Positions 9,509 through 16,605 of a DNA stretch of 64,000 nucleotides are shown piece after piece (the stretch's first letter is position 1; each line of letters opens with the position of its first letter). The DNA is taken from the NCBI RefSeq assembly GCF_000422985.1, contig NZ_AUHC01000008.1, positions 90,108-154,107 on the forward strand. The letters run 5' to 3'. The position numbers were made by a program, and so were the translations under genes. Origin of the DNA: Erythrobacter cryptus DSM 12079 (GTDB taxonomy: Bacteria; Pseudomonadota; Alphaproteobacteria; Sphingomonadales; Sphingomonadaceae). The notes under the pieces are model-generated. The model searched no databases and was not told where the DNA came from. It saw nothing but the letters and a program-made list of their open reading frames with translations.

Positions 9509-10496
9509 GATGACGATGCCAAAGGGCCTCAAGCTGGTGGAGCGCGATGCGGGCGGCGTTGATCCGGCGTTCCGTGCCGATGTGCTCATTGGCCTTGCGC
9601 AGCCGCAAAAGGCGGTGCCGGCGCGCTGGTTTTATGATGATGCCGGTTCCGCCCTGTTCGAGGCGATCACGCGCCTGCCCGAGTATTACCTTACCCGCGC
9701 CGAGACCGCGATCCTCGAGCGCAGCGCCGGCAAGATGGCGGCGCTGATCGGGCCGGGGCGGGCGGTGGTCGAGTTCGGCTCGGGCTCCTCGCTCAAGACC
9801 CCGCTGCTGCTCGCCTCGATTGCCCCTGCGGCCTATGTCCCGATCGACATTTCCGGGGATTTCCTGCGCGCGTCGGCCGCAGCGCTGGCGGCCAAGTTCC
9901 CGGGCCTGCCGGTGCACCCGGTCGAGGCCGATTTCATGCGCCGGGTCGAATTGCCGGGCGAGGTCGCGGGCCTGCCCAAGCTCGGCTTCTTTCCCGGATC
10001 GACCATCGGCAATTTCGTGCCCGCCACCGCCACCGATCTGCTGCGCACCATGCGCGCCGCGCTGGGCGAGGGGGCGCTGCTGCTGATCGGTGTTGATCTG
10101 GTGAAGGACCGGCGCGCGCTCCTTTGTGCCTATGATGATGCTGAAGGGGTGACCGCGGCCTTTAACCGCAATCTCCTTTCTCGCATCAATCGCGAGCTTG
10201 AGGGCGATATCCCGGTTGATCGCTTTGCCCATCAGGCGCGCTGGAACGATGCCTATGCCCGGATCGAGATGCATCTTGCCGCGCAGGAAGACCTTGCCTT
10301 CAGCGTCAGCGGGAAGCGCTTTGCCATGCGCCGCGGCGAGACCATCCACACCGAGAACAGCCACAAGTTCACCCGCCGCTCGGCAGGCTTGCTGCTGGCC
10401 GCGGGCGGGTGGGAGCCGCGCGCCTGCTGGTACGATCCCGCGCGGCGCTTTGCCGTGCTGCTGGCCGAGGCCTGCCCGCCGCGTTCGGCGCCCTGA
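9501..10496 (+). CDS. egtD: L-histidine N-alpha-methyltransferase EgtD
   Basis: SAM-dependent methyltransferase (331 residues) that trimethylates histidine to hercynine, the first step of ergothioneine synthesis. Characteristic stretches are RWFYDDAGSALFEAITRLPEYYLTRAE, the SAM loop VEFGSGSSLKT (about residue 89), LGFFPGSTIGNF, and the histidine-pocket ENSHKFT near residue 285. The start overlaps the egtB stop; a second ATG lies three codons in. The egtB-egtD pair without egtA, egtC or egtE is the common proteobacterial short form; the final C-S lyase must be encoded elsewhere. Confidence 0.95.
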   Translation: MPEMTMPKGLKLVERDAGGVDPAFRADVLIGLAQPQKAVPARWFYDDAGSALFEAITRLPEYYLTRAETAILERSAGKMAALIGPGRAVVEFGSGSSLKTPLLLASIAPAAYVPIDISGDFLRASAAALAAKFPGLPVHPVEADFMRRVELPGEVAGLPKLGFFPGSTIGNFVPATATDLLRTMRAALGEGALLLIGVDLVKDRRALLCAYDDAEGVTAAFNRNLLSRINRELEGDIPVDRFAHQARWNDAYARIEMHLAAQEDLAFSVSGKRFAMRRGETIHTENSHKFTRRSAGLLLAAGGWEPRACWYDPARRFAVLLAEACPPRSAP

Positions 10497-10528
10497 AACC
10501 GGGCGCGCTCCCCAAGCGTAGTGGGGCC

Positions 10529-11494
10529 ATGGACAGGAATGCAGACATTCTGGTGATCGGCGGCGGCATGGCCGGGCTTGCCGCGGCGCGCGCGCTGCAC
10601 GAGGGCGGGGCGCGGGTGATCGTGATCGACAAGGGCCGCGGGCCCGGCGGGCGCATGGCCACCCGGCGGGTGGAAGTCGCCGGCCATCAAGTGAGCTTCG
10701 ATCACGGGGCGCAATATTTCACCGCGCGCGATCCGGCCTTTCGCGCCGTGGTGGCGGGCTGGGAGGCGGCCGGGGTCGCGGCGCGCTGGCCCGCGGCAGG
10801 AGAAGAGGCCTGGGTCGGCACCCCGGGGATGAACGCGTGCCTGCGCGCCATGGCCGCAGGGCTGGAGGTGCGCTGGGGTCTCAGGGCCGAAGGCGTGGCG
10901 CGGGTGGACGCGCGCTGGCAGGTGACGGCGGGCGGGGAGAGCTTCGCGGCCCCGACCCTGATCGTGGCGATCCCGGCAGAGCAGGCGGCGGTGCTCCTGG
11001 CCGAGCCTGCCCCCGCACTTGCCGCGCGCGCGGCCAGCGTCACCTCGGCCCCGTGCTGGGCGGTGATGGCGCTGTTCGCCGCGCCGCTGCCGCTGGGCGA
11101 TACCTTCCGTGCCGAACAAGGCCCGATCGCCTGGGCGGCGCGCAACGGGACCAAGCCCGGGCGCGAGGGGGCCGAGACCTGGGTGATCCACGCCAGCCCG
11201 GCGCGCACCCGCGCATTGCTCGACCTGCCCAAGGATGAGGTGGCAAAGGCCCTGCTTTCCGATTTCTTCGCCGTCACCGGCACCGACCCAGTCGTGCCCC
11301 TGCATTGCGATGCACACCGCTGGCTCTATGCCCTGCCCGAGCCGCTGGCGGGCGAGGGCGCGGTTTTCGATGCGGCGCTCAGGATCGGGATCGCGGGCGA
11401 CTGGCTGCACAGCCCGAGGGTTGAAGGGGCGTGGCTTTCGGGCCGACGCCTTGCCGCGCTGGCAGGGGACGAGGCACGCGCGCTTCCCGCCTGA
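10529..11494 (+). CDS. renalase-like FAD-dependent amine oxidoreductase
   Basis: Flavoprotein of 321 residues with an N-terminal Rossmann dinucleotide fold (ILVIGGGMAGLAAARAL, residues 6-22), then IVIDKGRGPGGRMATRRV and FDHGAQYFTARD, a pattern shared with renalase (alpha-NAD(P)H oxidase) and related amine oxidases. The C-terminal flavin segment reads GIAGDWLHSPRVEGAWLSGRRLA. It begins 32 bases after egtD on the same strand, so it may be co-transcribed with the ergothioneine genes, though a role there is not established. The substrate is unknown. Confidence 0.82.
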   Translation: MDRNADILVIGGGMAGLAAARALHEGGARVIVIDKGRGPGGRMATRRVEVAGHQVSFDHGAQYFTARDPAFRAVVAGWEAAGVAARWPAAGEEAWVGTPGMNACLRAMAAGLEVRWGLRAEGVARVDARWQVTAGGESFAAPTLIVAIPAEQAAVLLAEPAPALAARAASVTSAPCWAVMALFAAPLPLGDTFRAEQGPIAWAARNGTKPGREGAETWVIHASPARTRALLDLPKDEVAKALLSDFFAVTGTDPVVPLHCDAHRWLYALPEPLAGEGAVFDAALRIGIAGDWLHSPRVEGAWLSGRRLAALAGDEARALPA

Positions 11495-11509
11495 GCCCGC
11501 CGCCCCCCG

Positions 11510-13003
11510 TCAGCCCGCGGCGCGGCACTCCCGGATCGCGGCGATGATGCGCGCCATGTCGCTCTCGAGCCGGGCGGCGAGCGCGGCATCGTCGAGCCGG
11601 TCGAAGGCGCTGACCTGCGGCATCGCGATCCCAACCCGCAAGGTCGCACCCCAGCGCCCGTCGGGCAGCTTCACGCATTTGACCGGCTGGCCGAGCCGCA
11701 CCCCGCGCCCGACGAGCGCGCGGTGCAGCGCCACCGCGGCATCGAGATCGGGGGCGCCGGGCTGCGGCGTCAAATCAATGGTTGAGAGCGTGCGCATCTC
11801 CACCGGGTGGGCATCGCCCTCGGCCCGCGCCCCCGGCTCGTAGGGCGCCAGCCGCCGCCCGCCGAGCGTCTCGACAAAGGCGGCGCGCACTGCGGCGTGG
11901 AAGGCCAGCACCACCCGCTCGACCCGCGGCAGGGCCAACGCCTGGAAGCGCTCGAGCTCGAAGATGCTCGCTTCGAGCCGCAGCAGCAGGCCGAGATTGG
12001 CCTCCTCGGGCAATTGCGCGGTGCCCGGCCACTCTGCGGGCCATTCGGCGCGGCGGAAGATCGCGGCAAAGCCGCTCGGCAGTTCGGCGGCTTCGGCGAT
12101 CACCGCTTCGGGCACCAGGGCAAACCCGCTGAAGGGCGGGCCGCCCATGAACTTCGATCCGGTCAGCATGACGATGCAGCCGCGCGCCAGATAGGCGCGG
12201 ATCGCCGCGCTGGTGATGCGCGCCTGGCAGGCATCGACGATGAAGCTGATCGCGCCGCCGTGGCGCGCCCGGAGCGCGTCGATATGGTCAAGATGCGGCA
12301 CCACCAGCCCGGTCTTGCTGCCGTGGAGCACGTGGACGAGGCTGTGCAGCCCCTGCGACCGGGCCTCGCTCACCGCTGCCTCGATCCCCGCGGCGATCTC
12401 GGCGGCACTGTAGGCGCGCCCGGCATCGTCGCGCACCGGCAGGTTGTGGAGCGCCACCCGGGCGGGCAGCGCGCCGCCGATCGGCGCGCCCTTGGTCACC
12501 GGCACCCCGCGCGCGGTCTCGCTCGCAAAGAACTGCCCGCGCGCCGAATAGATGCAGCCCGAGCCGACCTCGTCCGCCCCGATCAGGATGTTGCGGATGC
12601 CGCCCGCCGCGCGCCCCTTGGCCTCGGCAAGGCCGATATATTCCAGATCGGTGCCCGAGGCGGCAAACACCACCCCGATCGTGCGATCAAGGCCATAGGC
12701 CGCGCGGATGCGCGCGCGCAGCGCCTCGAGCGCCGCGGCATAGGCTTCCGGCGTGAGCGCATCGCCCGGGGCGAGCGCTTCGAGCCGGCCGAGGCAATGG
12801 GCAAAGGCATCGGCGGAAATGTCATTGGCGGTGGACGAGGCATAGGCGAGCGTCTCGACCGGCCAGGGCGAACTCATGTACTGGTTGCGCCGGGTGGCCG
12901 GATCGATGGCGATGCGCGCATCGCCGCCGCTGCTCAGCAGGCGGCCGAGCCGCTCATGCGGGGTCTCGCCGCCCGCGGCAGCGCGTGGGTGGGGCAGGGT
13001 CAT
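11510..13003 (-). CDS. unassigned PLP-dependent (fold type I) enzyme
   Basis: A 497-residue protein that I do not recognise as a named enzyme but that has the layout of a fold-type-I PLP enzyme: a phosphate-binding ASGTD segment (115-119), an Asp in FIVDACQAR (Asp257) that would pair with the pyridine nitrogen, and a candidate Schiff-base Lys284 in MLTGSKFMGGPPFSG. It resembles cysteine-desulfurase/class V aminotransferases more than class I. The start at 13003 gives a compact N-terminus. It is divergent, across 107 bases, from an ATP-grasp ligase and a nucleotidyltransferase; the three may share a pathway. Decarboxylase, lyase or transaminase chemistry are all possible. Confidence 0.65.
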   Translation of the reverse strand: MTLPHPRAAAGGETPHERLGRLLSSGGDARIAIDPATRRNQYMSSPWPVETLAYASSTANDISADAFAHCLGRLEALAPGDALTPEAYAAALEALRARIRAAYGLDRTIGVVFAASGTDLEYIGLAEAKGRAAGGIRNILIGADEVGSGCIYSARGQFFASETARGVPVTKGAPIGGALPARVALHNLPVRDDAGRAYSAAEIAAGIEAAVSEARSQGLHSLVHVLHGSKTGLVVPHLDHIDALRARHGGAISFIVDACQARITSAAIRAYLARGCIVMLTGSKFMGGPPFSGFALVPEAVIAEAAELPSGFAAIFRRAEWPAEWPGTAQLPEEANLGLLLRLEASIFELERFQALALPRVERVVLAFHAAVRAAFVETLGGRRLAPYEPGARAEGDAHPVEMRTLSTIDLTPQPGAPDLDAAVALHRALVGRGVRLGQPVKCVKLPDGRWGATLRVGIAMPQVSAFDRLDDAALAARLESDMARIIAAIRECRAAG

Positions 13004-13110
13004 AGAAGCGCCCTTAGCCAAGCGCGCGCGCCAAGGGTAGCGGTTGATTGTCGCGCGCCCATCCTTTAGAGCGCGCCGCCTTCCTTGCCGCAAGAGACCC
13101 GGAAAACAAC

Positions 13111-14127
13111 ATGGCGAGCCCGACCATCCGCCCCACCTTGATCCCTGACGAGGCCAAGGCGCGCCTCACCGTGCTGTTCATCGCCAAGCACGCACTGGGC
13201 GATGGCTCGCTCCACCCCGAGGACGGCAACCACGCGATCTATCACCACGAGGTGCGCACCATCCTTGAAGGGATTGGCATCGGCTTGAAGGTTGCCAACA
13301 GCTACAACGCCCTGTTCGAGCGGCCCGAGGGGGTGGATTTCGTCTTCCCGCTGCTCAACCGCGGGGGCTTTCTCAATTCGGAGATGCTGCTGCCGCTGCT
13401 GTGCACCCGGCTGGGCCTGCCCTATCTTGGCGCTACCCCGATCCTGCGCGGGCTTTCGGACGACAAGCACCTCTCCAAGCTCGAGGCGCGCGCGCGCGAG
13501 GTGCCGACCGCGCCTTGGGCGATCTTCCGCCGCGGCGCCCCGGTCGATGTCAGCCGCTGCCCGCCGGCCGAGCGCTGGGTGATCAAGCCCAATGCCTCCT
13601 CGGCAAGCTGGGGGGTGCAGGATGCCTTCGACGCCGAAGGGCTGGAGCGCGCGATCGCCTCGGTCCATGCCGATGGGCACGATGCGATCGTCGAGCCGTT
13701 CCTCGTTGGCAGTGATGTCGAGGTGCCGGTGATCACCGTCAATGGCCGGCCGACGATCATGCCGATGATGCAGTTCCTGCAGGCCGATCCGGCGCATCTG
13801 CGCACCTATTACGAGAAGCGCGATCTGGTTGACCGTTCGAGCAAGTATAGCCTCGTGCCCTATGAGCGGCCCGAGATGGTGGCGCGCATCACCGCGATGA
13901 CCGAGGCGCTGATCGGGATCTTCGAGCCGTTCGATTATGGCCGCTTCGAGTTCCGGGTCGATGATGCCAGCGGGCGGATCGATTTTCTCGAGGTCAATCT
14001 CAACTGCAACCTGTGGTCGCAGAAGGTGTTCGGCCGCTCGGCCCTGCTGGCGGGGATGAGCCAGGAGCAGCTGATCGAGACCATCCTTGCCGAAAGCATG
14101 GCGCGACAGGGCCTGTTTGCGCGATGA
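13111..14127 (+). CDS. D-alanine-D-alanine ligase-like ATP-grasp protein
   Basis: ATP-grasp enzyme of 338 residues that should form an amide or ester bond through an acyl-phosphate. Visible elements are the central-domain GLSDDKHLSK (114-123), the ATP-contacting WVIKPNASSASWGV (156-169), DAIVEPFLVGSDVEVPVI, and the metal-binding FLEVNLNCNLW (292-302), all arranged as in Ddl. It is not near murein genes, the N-terminal segment differs from Ddl, and it overlaps a nucleotidyltransferase gene by ATGA, so a dedicated ligase for another amino acid or acid is likelier than cell-wall D-Ala-D-Ala. Substrate unknown. Confidence 0.75.
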   Translation: MASPTIRPTLIPDEAKARLTVLFIAKHALGDGSLHPEDGNHAIYHHEVRTILEGIGIGLKVANSYNALFERPEGVDFVFPLLNRGGFLNSEMLLPLLCTRLGLPYLGATPILRGLSDDKHLSKLEARAREVPTAPWAIFRRGAPVDVSRCPPAERWVIKPNASSASWGVQDAFDAEGLERAIASVHADGHDAIVEPFLVGSDVEVPVITVNGRPTIMPMMQFLQADPAHLRTYYEKRDLVDRSSKYSLVPYERPEMVARITAMTEALIGIFEPFDYGRFEFRVDDASGRIDFLEVNLNCNLWSQKVFGRSALLAGMSQEQLIETILAESMARQGLFAR

Positions 14128-14927
14128 GCCGGGCCTCGGCGATCGTGCTCGCTGGGCGGCGCGACGGCGCGCTCGATCCGCTCGCCGCCGCGCACGGCGT
14201 GGCCGACAAGTGCCTGGTGCCAGTGCTGGGCACGCCCTGCATCGAGCATGTGCTCGCTGCGCTCGCCGCGGCGCCCGAGATCGGCCAGATCGTGGTCTCG
14301 ATCAACGATCCGGCGATCCTTGCCGGCCTGCCCATGGCCGAGCGGCTGATGGGCGAGGGGCGGTTGATCGCGATCAGGGCCGCAGCCAATCTTGCCGACA
14401 GCGTGATCGAGGCAGCCGGACGGGCGCCCTTTCCGCTGCTGGTGACCACCGCGGACAATGTGCTCATCACGCCCGAATCGATCGCGGCGCTGATCGCCGG
14501 GGCGGGCGATGCCGATGCCGCAGCGGCCTTTGCCCGCAAGGCCGATATCCTTGCCGCCCACCCCGAAGGCCAGCGGCGCTTCTATGAATTTGCCGATGAT
14601 GGCTATTCCAACTGCAACACCTACTGGATCGCGCGCAGCGATGTTCTCAGGGTGGCGGAGATCTTCCGCGAGGGCGGGCAATTTGCCAAGCAGCCGCGTC
14701 GGGTGATCGGCGCCTTCGGCCTCATCAACACGCTGATGTTCCGCTGGGGGTGGCTCAGCCTCGAGGCGGCGATGCGGCGGGTGTCGCGGCGGATGGGCCT
14801 AACCCTCGTGCCGGTGGTGCTCGCGGATGGGAGCTATGCCATCGATGTCGACAATGCGCGCACCCACGCCTGCGCCAGCGAGATCATGGCCCGGCGCCGT
14901 CAGGCCGCGAGCGCCGCGGGGCAATAG
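14124..14927 (+). CDS. MobA-like NTP transferase (nucleotidyltransferase) of unknown substrate
   Basis: Nucleotidyltransferase-fold protein (267 residues). The N-terminus SAIVLAGRRDG and the DKCLVPVLGTP block hold the usual glycine-rich loop and catalytic lysine, and TTADNVLITPE carries the metal-binding Asp. The C-terminal half (about 150-267) has DGYSNCNTYWIAR and a hydrophobic region LINTLMFRWGWLSLEAAMRRV that may touch the membrane. It probably activates a phosphorylated or carboxylated metabolite with CTP or GTP. It is translationally coupled to the ATP-grasp gene. Its last 28 bases overlap the halogenase gene tail to tail. It is not a convincing MobA, since no molybdenum-cofactor genes are near. 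Confidence 0.7.
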   Translation: MSRASAIVLAGRRDGALDPLAAAHGVADKCLVPVLGTPCIEHVLAALAAAPEIGQIVVSINDPAILAGLPMAERLMGEGRLIAIRAAANLADSVIEAAGRAPFPLLVTTADNVLITPESIAALIAGAGDADAAAAFARKADILAAHPEGQRRFYEFADDGYSNCNTYWIARSDVLRVAEIFREGGQFAKQPRRVIGAFGLINTLMFRWGWLSLEAAMRRVSRRMGLTLVPVVLADGSYAIDVDNARTHACASEIMARRRQAASAAGQ

Positions 14928-16411
14928 CGCGCCAGATATTCGCCATGCCCCGGCATGGCGCCCACGAGATAGCGGATCGAGCGCTCCATCTCGTTGACCT
15001 CATGCGCGGTCGTGGCCGGATCGAGCGCATCGGCCATGGCATTGTGGCTGCCCATCTCGATCCCCTGGCCCATCATCACCGCCGCCCAGCTGGTCTCGGT
15101 GAACAGCTCGTCCTCCTCGCGGAAGATCTGCCCGTTGGCCTTGAACAGCTCGACCTTCTCGGTGAGCGTCTCGGGCACCTCCATGGTGCGGACATGGTTC
15201 CAGAAGTCCGAATCATCGCGGCTCGTGGCGTTGTAGTGGAGGATCAGGAAATCCCGGATGCGGGCATATTCGCGCCCCGTCAGCCTGTTGAAGGTATCCT
15301 CCTGCACCTTGGTGATGCCCTCGAGCGAGAGGAGCGAGATCAGCTTGTCGATCCCGGTGTTGATGAGGTGGATCGAGGTGGATTCGAGCGGCTCCATGAA
15401 GCCCGCGGCAAGGCCGAGGGCGACGACGTTCTTGTTCCAGAACTTCTTGCGCCGCCCGGTGACAAAGCGCAGCCAGTTGGGCTCGGCCTGGGGTTTGCCG
15501 GCGATGTTGCCAACAAGGATGTCGAGCGCTTCGTCATCTTCCATGAAGGCGCTGCAATAGACATGGCCATTGCCGTTGCGGTGCTGGAGCGGCACCTGCC
15601 ATTGCCAGCCGGCGCGGTGCGCGGTCGCGCGGGTGAAGGGCGGGGGCGGGCTGCCATCCTCGCGCAGGCAGGGAAGGGCCACCGCACGGTTGCAGGGCAG
15701 CCAGTGACTCCAGTCCTCATAACCGGTCTTTAGTGCCTGTTCGATCAAGAGGCCGCGAAAGCCCGAGCAATCGATGAACAGGTCGCCCGCAAAGCTGCGC
15801 CCGTCCTCGAGCCGCACGCTGGTGACAAAGCCGCTCTGGCCATCGAGCGCGACATCGACAACCTTGCCCTCCTCGCGCACCACCCCGCGCGCCTCGGCAA
15901 CGCGGCGCAGATAGGCAGCATAGCGGCCCGCATCGAGGTGATAGGCATAGTTGACCGGGGGCAGATCGTCGCGGCGATAATCCTGCGTGCGGGCGAACTT
16001 GCCGAAACAGGCGGCCATGGTCTCGAGGTTGAACACCTGAATCGGGCGCGGATCGCCGGCCTTGGCCATGCGGTGCCAGACATGGTGGAAGCTGATCCCC
16101 CCCATCGAATAGCCATAGGCGCCGAAGGGGTGGATATAGCTGTCGCCGATCCGGCCCCAGTTTTCAAACTGGATGCCGAGCTTGAAGGTGCCGCCGACCG
16201 CGCTCAGCATGTCTGCCTCGTTGATGCCGAGCAATTCGTTGAAGCCAACGAAGGGTGGAATCGTCGCTTCGCCCACGCCCACGGTGCCGATCGCCTCGGA
16301 TTCGATCAGCACGATTTCGAGCGGCCGCCCGGCCTTGATGCGCGAGAGCGCGGCGGCCGCCATCCACCCGGCGGTGCCGCCCCCGACGATGACAATCCGT
16401 TCAATCGCCAT
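14900..16411 (-). CDS. flavin-dependent tryptophan-halogenase-family enzyme
   Basis: FADH2-dependent halogenase-family protein, 503 residues. It has the FAD loop GGGTAG (10-15), Lys77 in TFKLGIQF (equivalent to the chloramine-forming lysine), WQWQVP at 269-274 (the WxWxxP signature separating halogenases from monooxygenases) and Glu343 in PLESTSIH, matching the catalytic Glu. Such genes commonly flank TonB-dependent receptors of sugar loci in Caulobacterales, Sphingomonadales and Xanthomonas, where the natural substrate is unclear. The start follows GAGGAAAAAGGC. It is divergent from the receptor gene, with a LacI-type operator between them. Confidence 0.92.
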   Translation of the reverse strand: MAIERIVIVGGGTAGWMAAAALSRIKAGRPLEIVLIESEAIGTVGVGEATIPPFVGFNELLGINEADMLSAVGGTFKLGIQFENWGRIGDSYIHPFGAYGYSMGGISFHHVWHRMAKAGDPRPIQVFNLETMAACFGKFARTQDYRRDDLPPVNYAYHLDAGRYAAYLRRVAEARGVVREEGKVVDVALDGQSGFVTSVRLEDGRSFAGDLFIDCSGFRGLLIEQALKTGYEDWSHWLPCNRAVALPCLREDGSPPPPFTRATAHRAGWQWQVPLQHRNGNGHVYCSAFMEDDEALDILVGNIAGKPQAEPNWLRFVTGRRKKFWNKNVVALGLAAGFMEPLESTSIHLINTGIDKLISLLSLEGITKVQEDTFNRLTGREYARIRDFLILHYNATSRDDSDFWNHVRTMEVPETLTEKVELFKANGQIFREEDELFTETSWAAVMMGQGIEMGSHNAMADALDPATTAHEVNEMERSIRYLVGAMPGHGEYLARYCPAALAA

Positions 16412-16514
16412 GCCTTTTTCCTCTCCCGCGCGGCCACGCACCGGCTCTGGTGTGGGCCTTGGGCTTCCTTCCCGACTGTTGCCAAGATGCAATATGAACG
16501 GCGGATTACAAGTC

Positions 16515-16530
16515 TTGAGAACGCTCTCAA
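16515..16530. promoter_or_regulatory. LacI-family operator between halogenase and TonB receptor
   Basis: TTGAGAACGCTCTCAA is a near-perfect 16-base palindrome (one mismatched pair) with the central CG step typical of LacI/GalR operators. It lies 104 bases from the halogenase start and 76 from the receptor start, so it could control both. A matching site precedes the GH3 gene. The likely binder is the LacI protein encoded at 20934-21995. Confidence 0.75.
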
Positions 16531-16605
16531 AATGCGCTAAGCCAGCGCTTGCAACCGCGGTGCCGGCATAGAACCGGCGCGCGGCAAGGGGAGGCTTGAA
16601 GCATC

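Noticed and set aside
13111..14127. Assigning the ATP-grasp gene as ddl (cell-wall D-Ala-D-Ala ligase)
   Set aside because: The fold fits, but there is no murein-gene context, the N-terminal region differs, and the gene is coupled to a nucleotidyltransferase, so a specific ddl name is not justified.
14900..14927. Possible frame error where the nucleotidyltransferase and halogenase genes overlap by 28 bases
   Set aside because: Both reading frames are intact with sensible C-termini; tail-to-tail overlaps also occur elsewhere in this window (25732-25735, 42248-42251).
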